Shown: positions 21,268 to 33,313, numbered from the stretch's first letter. The stretch: 64,000 nucleotides of DNA from Gnetum montanum (GCA_015680685.1 MNCI01015796.1:147454-211453); one strand, 5' to 3'. Notes: generated by a model from the sequence alone, not told the origin. Translations and numbers: made by a program.

Positions 21268-21484
21268 AAATCTAGGGTATATAATAATCATTTAGCCATA
21301 AAGTTTCTAGCCAACAAAAAGATGGAACATGTTATGTGACAACAAAATCTAGGGTATATACTAATCATTTAGCCATAAAGTTTCTAGCCAACAAAAAGAT
21401 AGAACATGTTATGTGACAACAAAATCTAGGGTATATACTAATCATTTAGCCATAAAGTTTCTAGCCAACAAAAAGATAGAATAT
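21254..21484 (+). repeat. 77-bp tandem triplication spanning the D/E junction
   Basis: Three units of exactly 77 bases (21254-21330, 21331-21407, 21408-21484) are nearly identical. Each contains the last 14 bases of the D LTR, the AAATC target copy and about 58 bases of element E RNase H. The duplication must therefore have happened after D inserted, and recently judging by the identity between units. Confidence 0.92.
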
Positions 21485-21700
21485 GTTAGGATTATGATGT
21501 GGTGTCTTTTACTTCAATAATTTGATCTTGAAATCCTAGATAAAAAGGGTAGAGAAAATGTTATGGTAGATAACCTTTCTAGACTTAAAACTTTAGAAGA
21601 AAATAGGACAAGAGGTTCTTTTAGTGATAAATTCCTAGATGAACAAAATTTTCTAGTAAAAAAGGATCCATGATTTGTTGATATAGAAAACCATTTAGTC
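21485..21700 (+). pseudogene. pol: RNase H C-terminal relic of element E
   Basis: It continues the RNase H broken at 5380. Residues RVYNNHLAIKFL lie in the 77-bp units, then LLLQ-stop-FDLEILDKKGRENVMVDNLSRL at about 21505-21590, the typical end of gypsy RNase H. The integrase core that should follow is absent: the text jumps to the integrase C-terminus at about 21745. Confidence 0.85.
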
Positions 21701-21752
21701 ATAATGAAAACAATAACTCAATGGAGTCAAGAACAACCATTTAGTCAACAAC

Positions 21753-22067
21753 ATGAGACTACATAAATTTCTAAAAAAATTAACAACTTGGTGGAAAGGT
21801 CCATACTTAGTATTACAACCCTGTAGTAATGGTAGTATCCTAATTGCACCCATTGATGACCTATCTAATTCACTCCTAGTGAATGACCAAAGACTTAAGC
21901 ATTATCATCAACATAAGATAGAAGAGCCTCAAGAGGATAAGTTAGTGGAATTAAGTGATCCTAATTACCTTATAGAGGAATCAAAGGATGAGGATGATCA
22001 ATTAGAGAATAAAATGCTAGAAAGTAATTTTAATTTAGATAATCAAATACCTTATCCAATAATATAA
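21753..22067 (+). pseudogene. pol: Integrase C-terminal relic of element E
   Basis: A 104-codon frame contains TTWWKGPYLVLQ, NGSILIAPID and VNDQRLKHYHQ. This is the GPY/F-type tail of a Ty3/gypsy integrase, followed by an acidic extension. No chromodomain is visible. The catalytic core and zinc-binding domain were deleted between about 21700 and 21745. Confidence 0.8.
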
Positions 22068-23675
22068 AAATAATTAAAGTACAACCAAAAGCTATAAATT
22101 TTACCTGGAAAAATGTAGAGGGTGGTAGGAAACTCTATTGTTAGTTGGGATTATAAGGAATTTAGTAGCATCATGTCTAGAATGCAGAGAAGGACAACTC
22201 CCCCTATCTTGAGATAGGTAGATTAAAATCCAAAATCCACCTAAGGATGAACCTTAGCATAATAAACATAAATACTAAACAAATACAACTAAACCACACT
22301 ATAATACTAAGTTGGAATAAGAAATCCTATTGTTTCTTAAAGATAATGTTCCTTAGGATCCAGTTCTATAAGTTTAGAAGGTGAAATAACTAAGTATAGG
22401 CCAATGTTTATAATTGTAAGGCTTATATTGGTTACTTACTTGGACAATCAATATGGAGAAAAGGGTGTGTTATTATGGACATAAGGGTGTGTTATTATGT
22501 CTAGCATCTAAAGTGACCAAGCAATGAACTGCATTAAACAAGAATAGCACCATATGAGTAATCCATTAAATTAAAAGAAAAGAACAAAAGAGGCTCCCAT
22601 AAGAACCTTATGATTGAAGCAGACATAAAAAAAAAGGGCCTCAAAAGAACATTCAATCATGAGAAAAGCCATACTCCCACAATAACCTAATAGTTAAGGC
22701 AATGCTAAATGCTCACATTTTTAAAGAATCTCATAAAACCCCCTTTTCTAAGTATAGTTGTTCTGGGTGGAGTAGCAATCAACAACGTAAAAGGAAATAT
22801 GAATGCCACTACTTTAGATAGCTAGGATATAACACTATTAAGGAAAGGATTGACTAACTGAAGTAAGTAGTATAATGAATAATCTTATAATTAGTAAACA
22901 TTTTCCTTAATTTATTCTATCTCTTAGCTTGTGAAAATTCATGCCTTAAAGGAATAATGTTTCTTCTCTTCCTTTCTTTTACTCAATATGTCAACTAAGT
23001 ATTGTAGCTTTCCTATGATTCATAAATAACCTCCAAACTTTCCACAATTTCACTACATGACCACTATCAAAGTCTAAGACTGCTAACTATAATTTCCACA
23101 AGTAATTAAAACTCTTTGAACATTCATATGCTTTTCCAACATGCCTTCCATAGGAGTTAGTGGTTGAGATCCCTACTATGGCTAAAGCATTACAGACACT
23201 AACCTTTGGAAGTTCAAAGCTTACTTGTGAGTCATTACTAGTAGAGAGTATATAAAAATTCATGACATACTTTCTTTTGGTCTACTCTCTTAATTAGCCT
23301 TAGGCTACACCAATAAATAATTAATCTAATTAATCTAGATTTAGGAAATAACCTAGATTAATTAGGTGTGGAAAAGCTATTATTATATTAGAAGTGTAGG
23401 ATAATACGATATAATTAAAATGGGAGCTAATTCAAGATGAAATTAGGGAATGAATTCATTGAAACAAATGCATCTCGAACCCATAAAACATAGGAAAGGT
23501 AGAAGCCTTGAGATTGTAACTCATCCTTCCAATGAATGAAGCAAACCTTATGAGGAGAATTTTTAGTTAAGGTTATCCTAGGTGGACCTTCCTAATAGAG
23601 TTTTATGTGAACTTTTACCTAATACTCAACACCTCAAGTGAATAATATTTTATGATAAAGTGTATAGGTTGGGGG
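22068..23675 (+). other. 3' non-coding region of element E
   Basis: About 1.6 kb of AT-rich sequence without recognisable domains after the integrase tail. Athila-like elements carry a long region here, sometimes with an env-like frame. I find no such frame. It ends in a G-run, GGTTGGGGGTG, that could be a polypurine tract. Confidence 0.4.
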
Positions 23676-24257
23676 TGTGGGGAATTAAAGGTATATCAAT
23701 AAATTTGATTAATAAATTTATTCTTTTTATTTATAAATTGTAAATCATATATCGATATTTACTATGAGATGCTAAGACTTGCAATAGGAAAGTTTACATC
23801 ATCAAGGGATATCGTAAAATCGATGTTAATAGACATGGAAAATTAGAAAACCCTTAGGGTTTTAGGATCTTGATGGACATTGATACTTTGATGTCTCAAG
23901 ATATCATATATTGAAATATATTGATTCTTCAATTCTAATTGATTTAATGAAAAAATATTCCTTCACTTTATTCACTATGATATGGATTTAATTGTTAACG
24001 TTCAACTGGAAAATATATAATGAAATTGAAGTTCATCAACTAAATTAATGATCCACGATACTATGAAAATTTTTCTGAGAACCTTATGTCTAAACAATGT
24101 AGATGTGATATAGTTCGATATAAATGATTTAATAATACTGAAGTATATCAATGAAATTAATGAGCTGTGATACTATGAAAATATTCCTAAGACCCTTGTG
24201 TTTGAACAACATGTACACGATGTAGTTTGATATATATGAAAATTTTCCTAAGACCCT
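23676..24257 (+). mobile_element. Possible truncated 3' LTR of element E
   Basis: The start TGTGGGGAATTAAAGG directly follows the G-rich tract, as an LTR would. Inside, a block resembling GAAAATTTTCCTAAGACCC recurs near 24065, 24177 and 24238. The sequence is cut at 24258 by the Tat-like fragment. No second LTR of this family is in the window, so the call rests on position only. Confidence 0.3.
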
Positions 24258-24657
24258 ATATGTCCTTCACATATGCCATCATGTATCTATTGTAGGACTA
24301 TATGGGCTTTCTCTTTACTTAAGCATACCAAAAACACGACATCATAAGACTTATAAGATAATGTGTTATTGGACATGATGACATATTATTTTGATTATTT
24401 ATGAATGACATCTTTTTGGAAAGCATTGAGGCTTTGTAGGGATCACCATGCATAAGGTAGAATTTGATATTTTCATACCATTTAGGTTGAGACATGTCAC
24501 CTATGGTTTCCATGGAAGTATTTTTAGTGGGTTGCATGATGGGGTGAGCACAATTTTCCATCATGAAAGGTAACTTGCTAAATACATCAAGTGTAGCAAT
24601 GACATCAGCAAGTGTATTTTCTGCTTGGAAAATATGATGAATGTTAACTTCTATGAA

Positions 24658-25131
24658 TTATTGGATAAGCATTTTAGCCAAGTCATAGTAAGGTAACAAG
24701 TATTTGGTCTTACAAGTGTACACCTTCATTACTTGGTAGACTAATAATTGAAAGTCACCTTCTATGATTAGAAGTGTATGTCCTCGATCATGAGCTATCA
24801 TCAATTTCCTAACAACTTCTTCATATTCCATTGTGTTGTTGGTGCATGGAAACTCAAAACAATAGGTGAAAGGTTGGATTTCGCTAGAGGAGAGCATGAT
24901 GATAATAATGGAACTAACCTTCTGCATAGTTGAAGCTCTATCAAAATGCAGAATGGCCTCATAACCTTCTTGCATGTCATTGATATCATTGACATTTTCA
25001 TTTGAGAACTCAAGATCTATGGTTGCATTGTCTTCGATTAGAGAAGAAGGTAATTGCATAGCTATGGCTTGGCCTTTGGTTAAAGCTTGTAGTACATAGT
25101 GTAGGTTAAATTCAGCTATTATGGCTTTCAA
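24658..25131 (-). pseudogene. pol: Additional RNase H domain, copy a
   Basis: A 157-codon open frame on minus carries the RNase H blocks FPCTNNTMEYEEVVRKLMIA and LLIIEGDFQLLVYQVMKVY. The family normally has GDSQLV; here GDFQLL. It lies downstream of a decayed first RNase H (about 25140-25480), the RT-RH-aRH order of Tat/Ogre elements. The frame is intact over this domain but the whole element is dead. Confidence 0.82.
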
Positions 25132-25559
25132 TTGGGCTATTCAACTACTCTTATAAATGTTGGATGTAGTGTCTCTTAATATGTTATCTTTGAATATGAT
25201 GTTGACTTGTGTCCTGAAGAGGTAATACCTCCATTTTGTCAAAGAATAGACTAAGGCTAAGCAATGTTTTTTTGACATTGGTGTATCTAGATTTGTAGGC
25301 TATTAATGCATGGCTTAGATAGTATATCAGCATCTTTGGCCTATCATCTCATTTTTTATAGAGTAAGGAAGCAATGGAGGTGTTTGAGATTTCAAGGTAT
25401 ACAAAAGATGGCTTATCTTTTTGAGGTGAGTATCTAGTCAGCAACTGAGCTAACTCTTATTTAATATTGTCAGTGGTTAGTTGGCATTCATTTGTCCATT
25501 CAAAATAAATTCCTTTCTTGAGCAAATGTTTCATGGGTTGTAACTTGTATGTAATCCTT

Positions 25560-26570
25560 GAGATAAACCTAAAAATGAATTGTAATCTACCTTGCAAACC
25601 ACATAGCTCTTTATGATTACTAGGTGCTAATAGATTAGTTATGACTTTAAGTTTGTTTGGATTAACACATATTCCTACCTTTGAGACTATGAAGCCAAGA
25701 ATTTTTTCTTTTTTAATACAAAAAACATAATTTTTAGGATTTAGTTAAAGTTCATACTTAAGATAATGTTGGAGGACTAGGTTCAAGTCTTGTGCATGGT
25801 CTATGGTTACTTTTGACTTTACTATGATATCGTCAACATAGTCATTAAGCAACCCTACCATATAATCACTAAAAATCTAAGTTATGGTGCATTGATATGT
25901 TGTGCAAGCATTCTTCAGGATAAAAGGAATGATGGTATAACAAAAGATTCTCCAAGGAGTTATGAAGTTTGTGTATAGTTGATGCTCTAGGTTAATCCTA
26001 ACTTGGTTGTATCTTGAAAATGCATCCATGGAAGATAGCAATGCATGATTAGCAAGTGTATTAATAAGTTGATCGATGCTAGGTAAGGGAAATTTGTGTT
26101 TGATTTTCTTTGCTAAGGTCATAGAAATTGATACATATGTGGATGCTTCTATTCTTCTTGGGGACTACCACTACTTTGGACACCCATTCTATGTAATCAA
26201 CAACTGAAATGAAAGTTACTTAGTAAAGCTTCTTGATTTCATCCCAAATTGCTAAGGCTAGATTAGGTCTAATCTTGTAAACCTTTTGCTTGATAGGCTT
26301 TATGATAGCATTGAGTATAATATTATGTTGAACAAGACATGGGTCAAGTCCAGACATGTCTTCCTAGGATCATACACAAGCTTTGATGTTGTCTTTTAAT
26401 GCTTCGGTGATATCTTGAGCAAGTTTAGGTTCAAGTGAGAAACTTACTTTCAAGATTCTTCCCTCACCATTATGAGTTGTGATGGAAATTTATACTAGAA
26501 AATCCTTTGTAATGTCATCGACTTCTAGATCTAAAAATTGACAATGTAGTAAAGCCATTCCTTGGTTTTC
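25560..26570 (-). pseudogene. pol: Reverse transcriptase relic, copy a
   Basis: On minus the blocks run from HCQFLDLEV (about 26520-26555), AQDITEALKDNIKACV (about 26390-26440), WVSKVVVVPKKN (about 26150-26190), KFPLPSIDQLINTLANHALL (about 26040-26100), FSRYNQVRINLEHQLYTNF, to the catalytic YVDD box at 25829-25840. Several stops separate these blocks. It is a Ty3/gypsy reverse transcriptase of Tat-like type. Confidence 0.85.
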
Positions 26571-27110
26571 TCAATTGAGGGTATGTATTTTAGAAGGTTG
26601 TTGGGCTTAAGATCTAGGTATTCTTGGTTGATTGGCTGATTGATATCACTAAATGGCCTAGTTAAGCTTAAGGATAATCCAAGTAATCATCACATCTCTA
26701 TTGTTTAGTCCTGCATGTAAATGAAAATACATCATATGACATTTATGTTGTATGTTAATTAAATAAGAATTAATTAAAATAATATAATGGGATAAATTAT
26801 GTTTTATCCTTGTATTTAATCAACACAATAGGTAGCATGTTATTATGGGGTTTTGGAATTTATGCTATGGATATATATAAAAATAATATATTTTGTTGCT
26901 AAACATGTTATATAAGGTAGCATATTGTTGGGTTTAGCATTTTTCTCCATGGAATATTCTAGCTTTGTGGGATTAACGTTATTAGAAAACTAGCAACATG
27001 TTTCTAGTTTTATCATTGTTTATGAGGTTAGCATTTTTGGCCATTAGGGCAACGTTTTTGCTAGCAAGGTAGTATTTTTTTTAGTTTTATGCTAGCATTC
27101 CAGTAAAACA

Positions 27111-27649
27111 AGAACAAGGACTACACATAGAATCTAATGAAAAATATGGGGCAGAAAATCAACAGAACTACAGAAGAGAATAGATATGAATGAAAAAAGT
27201 GGAGAAGATTTGATGGAGAGGAGGGCAGAGTAGAGCAGAGAAAAGAAGAAAAGAAAAGAGAAGCCTATCTACAATTTGGTTGTTGTTGTGCTACTCTTGC
27301 TCCTTATAGGCCAGATGTAGTATTTGATTTCAGGTTGCTGCTACTACTTCTTCTCCCTGTATCCTTGGGTTGTTTAGGACTAAATAAATGTCATCAAATA
27401 AAAAACACAAGACTCAAAAAATTACACCCCACATCCTCACCTTACCTCACCTGAACTTCTCTTATTTATCCACATCGAAAATGAGAAAAGGATTTGTTGT
27501 CTCCTATTGCTGGTGCTCTTAGAGTTTTAGAAACCACACACATCCAATATTCAAATGGCCCTCAAATTGCAAATTTCCTGAGCCTAGAATCCACATGCTT
27601 TTTTCTTTCTTAGCCTGAGCCACATCTAACTCCACCCTCTTGAAGGTGT
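27111..27649 (-). other. Exon-like block with purine-rich flank (unrecognised)
   Basis: Sequence absent from Tat copy c, beginning after TATGCTAGCATTCC. On minus a 115-codon frame (27519-27866) runs from the first array unit into this block, reading IGNLKPPRRDTFKRVELDVA near 27630-27690. A CT/GA-rich stretch occupies 27190-27260. I do not recognise the protein. It may be captured host exon sequence. Confidence 0.4.
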
Positions 27650-28590
27650 CTCTTCTTGGGGGTTTTAGATTTCCAATTTCATCAGATATCTCTATTATTT
27701 TTTCAAGTTTAGCTATTATACTCTCTTCATTGGGCATGCACCTAGTCAAACGCTCTAGCATTCGATGCCAATACTGTGGTTTGGCCCTTATTAATGCATT
27801 TTCTATAGTGGATTGCTGGCAGTGTTCAAATTTATGACGCCATGTTTTACAAGTTGATCCTTTCATGTCTTTTGCATTCTGACATGGACCTTATCACATA
27901 GAGATTTTATTGGATTTACCTTTGTACCCATAGTCTTTTGTTTGTTTTTGCAAACACATCCATTACAATGTTATGATGTTAATGGTATAGAAAAATGTTA
28001 AATTATGACATTGGTTATATATAATTACTTTCAGTGCCTACGAAGCTATCATCTAGTTTCAATGCATTTACTTATTATTATTTAAGCATTTAATAATACT
28101 ATGTGAATTATTACTTGGTGGAGTATCATAAGGCATCTCTCTTCTTTTTTCAGGTTTAGCTATTATACCCTCTTCATTAGGCATGCACCTAGTCAAATGC
28201 TCTGGCATTCCATGCCAATATTGTGGTTTGGTCATTATTAATGCATTTTTTATTGTGGATTGCTGATAGTATTCAAATTTATGACGCCATGTTTCACAAG
28301 TTGATCCTTTCATGTCTTTTGCATTCTAACATGGACCTTATCACATAGAGCTTTTATTGGATTTACCTTTGTACCTATAGTCTTTTGTTTGTTTTTGCAA
28401 ACGTGTCCATTACAATGTTATGGTGTTAGTGGTATAGCGAAATGTTAAATTGTGACATTGGTTATATATAATTACACTTTCAGTGCCTACAAGACTATAA
28501 TCTAGTTTCAATGCATTTACTTATTATTATTTAAGCATTTAATAATGTGAATTATTACTTGGTGGAGTATCATAAGGCATCGAAGAAACC
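27650..28590 (-). repeat. 450-bp tandem array 1 (about two units)
   Basis: Units meet at about 28033 and 28482 (449 bp apart), each starting AGTGCCTACRAGGCTATCATC. Each contains on minus an exon-like block opening MKGSTCETWRHKFEHYQQST and ending about TRCMPNEEGIIAKPEK, flanked by AT-rich intron-like sequence. The block is partly open (27519-27866, 28068-28313). No family match comes to mind. Confidence 0.85.
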
Positions 28591-28649
28591 ATATAAATTT
28601 TGTAATTTTTTATGTAGGGGAGGAGGGACATTGAAATAAGTTTAGTTAG

Positions 28650-29560
28650 ATCTTACAACTTAGCATTACCCACTAGAATTGAACCTATGACTTCAAGTTT
28701 TCAAATCAAGAGTCTTATCACTAGGTTAACACCTTGTTGTTTAACTTCATAATTCTTAGTATGTGCTTTTTGGAAGAAAGGATCAATTGGATTATAAGAT
28801 AAATTAAGTAGAAGATGTTTGGTAATTTCACCAATTGTATTAAGATAAATTAAGTGAAAAATGTTTTGCAATTTCTTAATCTTCTAGGATAACGAAAGGA
28901 ATTCAAATATCTTCTAAGTGTTTATCTTAAATTATTATTATTATGAAGGGTGTTATTTGAAATCAAACTCTAGCCTTTGAAAAAGTACATAATTACATCA
29001 ATTACAAGGCTAAAGTATTAATAAGTTGTTAGCCTAGTGTTAAGTCTCTTGATTTTAAAAACCACAATTTATGAATCCAATTTCAATGGTTAACATTGAC
29101 TTACAAAAGTTCTACTTAACTTTTACAAAAGTTTCATTCTAATCTTCTAGTGTAAGAAAGGAAGATTCACATGTCTTTTAAGAGCTTATGTCAAATTATT
29201 ATTATTATGAAGGGTGTTATTTGAAATTAAACTAAAAGTATATAATTACATTAATTGCAACACTAAATAACAATGAGGTATTAGCCAGTTATGGATTCAA
29301 TTATGGTGGGAAATACTAAGTTATAAAGTTATAATTTAACTATATGTCTTAGGGGTAAATATTGTTCAAAAACATGTTTTGGGTAAATATAGTTGTGGTT
29401 CTTATTGGCTAACAATGAGGTGCTAGCCTAGTGTTAAGACTCTTAATTTGAAATCTCTAAGTCATGGGTTTGATTCTGGTGGGTAATGCTAAATTATAAA
29501 ACTTTAATTTGACTATAGGTCTTAGAGGTGAATATTATTGAAAAAAATTATTAGGTTCTT
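28650..29560. repeat. Cluster of four tRNA-like SINE copies
   Basis: The copy at 29416-29548 (+) has an A-box-like TAGCCTAGTGTTAAGAC and B-box-like GGGTTTGATTCTGG, then a tail ending AATATTATTGAAAAAAA. Related copies lie at about 28655-28745 (minus, B box GGTTCAATTCT), 29023-29110 (+) and 29270-29385 (+, with a deletion between the boxes). The box order and spacing fit a tRNA-derived SINE. The cluster is repeated at 44330-45240 by the segmental duplication. Confidence 0.65.
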
Positions 29561-30001
29561 ACACTCCTCCACTACCTTAGACACACATACATCCCTCACC
29601 CCTGTAATGGTGCCATCCTTTTAAAACATTGTTCAACACCACTTGAGAGTCCAAAAATGACAATGAGGGAGGGTAGACACAAGATGGACTATGCCTCAAA
29701 GGTTAGGAGCACATCATAGGAGCACATAACCCATTAGTCATTGGTTAGAGGCACATCAAATATGCAATAAGCAAGTAAATACACAACCAGAACAACAAGA
29801 CATGTATACCCATATAAGCACATGTACATGATACTGATTTCCTTAAAGAGCTAAGAAACATTCCTACTATAATGGATTTAGCACTAAGCCCTCCTCTGAA
29901 GAGAAGGAAGGTGGCCAAAGTCAAGCAGGCAAAGCCTTTCCAATAAGTTGACATATCCTTATGATAAGTTTCCCAAAGGAATCAAGGATATGTAGTTCTA
30001 T
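29561..30001. other. Unassigned end of duplicated segment
   Basis: Non-repetitive within the unit. A plus reading near 29845-29942 gives a basic peptide (LSPPLKRRKVAKVKQAKPFQ) before a stop, which is the reverse of a hydrophobic minus frame at 29745-29954. The second copy (45240-45680) keeps the basic stretch with changes. No gene is claimed. Confidence 0.35.
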
Positions 30002-30590
30002 AGTTGATGCTATAGGTTAATCCTAACTTGGTTGTATCTTGAAAATGCATCCATGAAAGATAGCAATGCATGAGTAGCAGTTGTATCAATAAGTTGATCG
30101 ATGCTAGGTAAGGGAAAATTGTGTTTGATTTTCTTTGCCAAGGTCATAGAAATTGATACATATGTGGATGCTTCCATTCTTCTTGGGAACTACCACTACT
30201 TGGGACACCAATTCTATGTAATTGACAGCTCAACTAAAACTTACTTAGTAAAGCTTCTTGATTTCATCCCAAATTGCTAAGGCTAGATTAGGTCTAATCT
30301 TGTAAACCTTTTGCTTGATAGGCTTTATGATAGCATTGAGTATAATATTATGTTGAACAAGATATGGGTCAAGTTCAAACATGTCTTCCTAGGATCATAC
30401 ACAAGCTTTGATGTTGTCATTTAATGCTTTGGTGATATCTTGAGCAAGTTTAGGTTCAAGTGAGGAACCTGCTTTCAGGATTCTTCCCTCACCATTATGA
30501 GTTGTGATGGAAATTTTTGCTAGAAAATCCTTTGTAATTTCATTGACTTCTAGATCTAAAAATTGACAATGTAGTAAAGCCATTCCTTGG
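30002..30590 (-). pseudogene. pol: Reverse transcriptase N-terminal relic, Tat-like copy b
   Basis: Near-identical to 25977-26570 and 62330-62910. A 62-codon frame (30395-30583) reads MALLHCQFLDLEVNEITKDF and continues through AQDITKALNDNIKACV. It ends on the left at the duplication junction, so the catalytic YVDD part is absent. Confidence 0.8.
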
Positions 30591-31125
30591 TTTTCTCAAT
30601 TGAGGGTATGTATTTTAGAATGTTATTGGGCTTAAGATCTAGGTATTCTTGGTCGATTGGCTGAGTGATATCACCAAATGGCCTAGTTAAGCTTAGGGAT
30701 AATCCAAGTAATCATCACATCTCTATTGTTTAGTCCTACATGTAAATGAAAATACATCATATGAAATTTATGTTGTATGTTAATTAAATAAGAATTAATT
30801 AAAATAATATAATGGGATAAATTATGTTTTATCCTTGTATTTAATCAACACAATAGGTAGCATGTTGTTATGGGTTTTTGGAATTTACACTATGGATATA
30901 TATAAAAATAATATATTTTTTTGCTAAACATGTTATGTTGTTATGGGTTTAGCATTTTTCTCCATGGAATAACAATGTATTCTAGCTTTGTGGGATTAAC
31001 GTTATTAGAAAACTAGCAACATGTTTCTAGTTTTATCACTATTTATGAGGTTAGCATTTTTGGCCATTAGGGAAACGTTTTTGTCAGCAAGGCAATATTT
31101 TTTTTAGTTTTTATGCTAGCATTCC
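30591..31125 (-). mobile_element. Tat-like non-coding upstream region, copy b
   Basis: AT-rich sequence shared with 26571-27110 and 62911-63440, located 5' of the pol relic in element sense. It includes repeated TAGCATTTTT words. LTR boundaries could not be found. Confidence 0.55.
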
Positions 31126-32489
31126 AATAAAACAAGAACAAGGACTACACCCAAAAACCAACGAATAAGATGGGGTAGAAAATCAATAGAGCTGCAGAAG
31201 AGAATAGATATGAATGACAAAAGTGGAGAAGATTTGATGGAGAGGAGGGCAGAGTAGAGTAGAGAAAAGAAGAAATGAAAAGAGAAGCCTGTCTACAATT
31301 TGGTTGTTGTTGTGCTACTCTCAATCTTGCCAAGCCAGATGCTATTGCTGATTTCAAGTTGCTGCTGTTGCTTCATCTGCCTGTATCCTTGGATTTTTTA
31401 GGACTAAATAAATGTCATCAAATAAAAAATACAAGACTTGAAAAATTACACCCATGTCCTCACCTCAGCTCACCTGAGAAAATGAGAAAAGGATTTGTTG
31501 TCTCCTATTGTTGGTGCTCTTAGAGTTTTAGAAACCACACACATCCCATATTCAAATGGCCTTGAAATCAAAACTTTCCTAAGCCTAGAATCCACATGCT
31601 TTTTTCTTTCTTACCCTGAGCCACATCTAACTCCAAACCCACTCTCCCTCTTGAAGGTGTCTCATTTTGGGGGTTTTAGATTTCCAATTTCACTAGATAT
31701 CTCTATTCTTTTTCAAGTTTAGCTATTATACTCTCTTCATTGGGCATGCACCTAGTTAAACGCTCTCGCATTCCATGCCAATATCGTGGTTTGGCTTTTA
31801 TTAATGCATTTTCTATTATGCATTGTTGGTAGTGTTCAAATTTATGATGCCATTTTTCACAAGTTGATCCTTTCATGTCTTTTGCATTCATGGACCTTAT
31901 CACATAGAGCTTTTATAGGGTTTACCTTTGTACCCATAGTCTTTTGTTTGTTTTTGCAAACGTGTCCATTACAATGTTATTATGTTAGTGGTATAGTGAA
32001 ATGTTAAATCGTGACATTAGTTATATATAATTACACTTTCAGTGCCTACGAGGCTATCATCTAGTTTCAATGTATTTACTTATTATTATTTAAGCATTTA
32101 ATAATACTATGTGAATTATTACTTGGTGGAGTATCATAAGGCATCTCTCTTCTTTTTTCAGGTTTAGCTATTATACCCTCTTCATTAGGCATGCACCTAG
32201 TCAAATGCTTTGGCATTCCATGCCAATACCATGGTTTGGCCCTTATTAATGCATTTTCCATTGTGGATTTCTAACAGTGTTCAAATTTATGATGCCATAT
32301 TTTACAAGTTGATCCTTTCATGTCTTTTGCATTTTGACATGGACCTTATCACATAGAGCTTTTATTGGGTTTACCTTTGTACCCATAGTCTTTTGTTTGT
32401 TTTTGCAAATGAATCCATTACAATGTTATGGTATTAGTGGTATAGAGAAATGTTAAATTGTGACATTGGTTATATATAATTACACTTTC
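31126..32489 (-). repeat. Exon-like block and 450-bp array 2, left part
   Basis: It matches 27111-28480. Unit starts are near 31590 (partial) and 32041. The exon-like block is open at 31703-31903 and 32076-32261 on minus. The array is cut at 32494/32495 by element B and continues at 42363. Confidence 0.82.
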
Positions 32490-32494
32490 AGTGC

Positions 32495-33312
32495 TAATGA
32501 ACTACGATATCGCATCCGCGATATCAGTTCCACGATATTGGAGCTCACCAAGCGATATCAGGCATCTGATGTTGGGACATGCCTCATTACCTATAAATAA
32601 GAGGTAGGCATACTTGGTTTGCATAGTTAGTCATAGTCCCTTACCCAAACTCTTGTAGTTTTCCTTCCTCAAAGTTAGAATTATTTTTGAGTGTCTGCAG
32701 TAGGAGTCATAAAGTGAATGGATCTTTATTCGAGCATTGTGTACCTAAGCACACCTTGTGGCCGGAAGACGAGCTTTGTGATAAACCTTGTAGCATTTAG
32801 AATAGCTTATTTAATGTTATTTACAATTATTTAATGCTTTTCTTAGTTAATTAATGTTCTCTCTTCCCTTGTTAACTCTACCAAGTAAGCACACTTAGTA
32901 TAACCACTTCAAGCATGCGTGGAACACTTGGTAACTCAGTAACGATTAGCGTTTGGTAATCCCAATAGTATTGTACTAGTTTAGGATGTGTACGGCAAGT
33001 GGGAATAGATGCTGGTATTAGGACTAGTTAGAGCATAGTTGATTAGTTAAATTAAATTAGTTACTTAATTAGTTCACTCCTCCCTTTGTAGCACCAACAC
33101 ATAAAACATCAGAAAATATATAAAAATCATATACCTCAAGTTTTCTTAACCATACAATCGCGCTATACAAGTAAACCTCGGAAGACAATGATTGAGTAAC
33201 CCATCTAAGTTTTGTGAAGGAGCATAAGCACTTAGTCCTTGGAATTTGATCGGATCATGCATGTACGCTCGTATTCGTATGGTTGAGCGTAGGGATACGT
33301 CGCTGCTCATCA
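32495..33312 (+). mobile_element. 5' LTR of element B (818 bp)
   Basis: U3 has CGATATCG/GATATC motifs (32507-32570), TATAAATA at 32592-32599, and U5 retains hairpin module 4 (CCACTT 32904-32909 with AAGTGG 32997-33002). It ends CTCATCA before the primer site. Confidence 0.92.
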
Positions 33313-33313
33313 T

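Larger units (their letters stand above)
24258..27110 (-). mobile_element. Tat/Ogre-like gypsy pol fragment, copy a
   Basis: The fragment aligns with 60589-63440 along its whole length. Order on minus is reverse transcriptase, degenerate RNase H, then a second RNase H copy. That dual RNase H is the hallmark of the Tat/Ogre lineage. The integrase present in copy c is missing here because the fragment starts at 24258. LTRs were not identified. Confidence 0.8.
25977..30001. repeat. Tandem segmental duplication, copy 1
   Basis: This 4.0-kb segment holds the Tat-like RT N-terminal half, an exon-bearing block, a two-unit 450-bp array and a SINE cluster. It is repeated in the same order and orientation from 30002. 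The junction text at 29990-30005 passes directly from the end of the segment to its start. The two copies differ by substitutions, extra array units in copy 2 and element B. Confidence 0.85.

Noticed and set aside
29745-29954. Hydrophobic minus frame as a membrane peptide gene
   Set aside because: It is not retained as an open frame in the duplicate at about 45420-45630.
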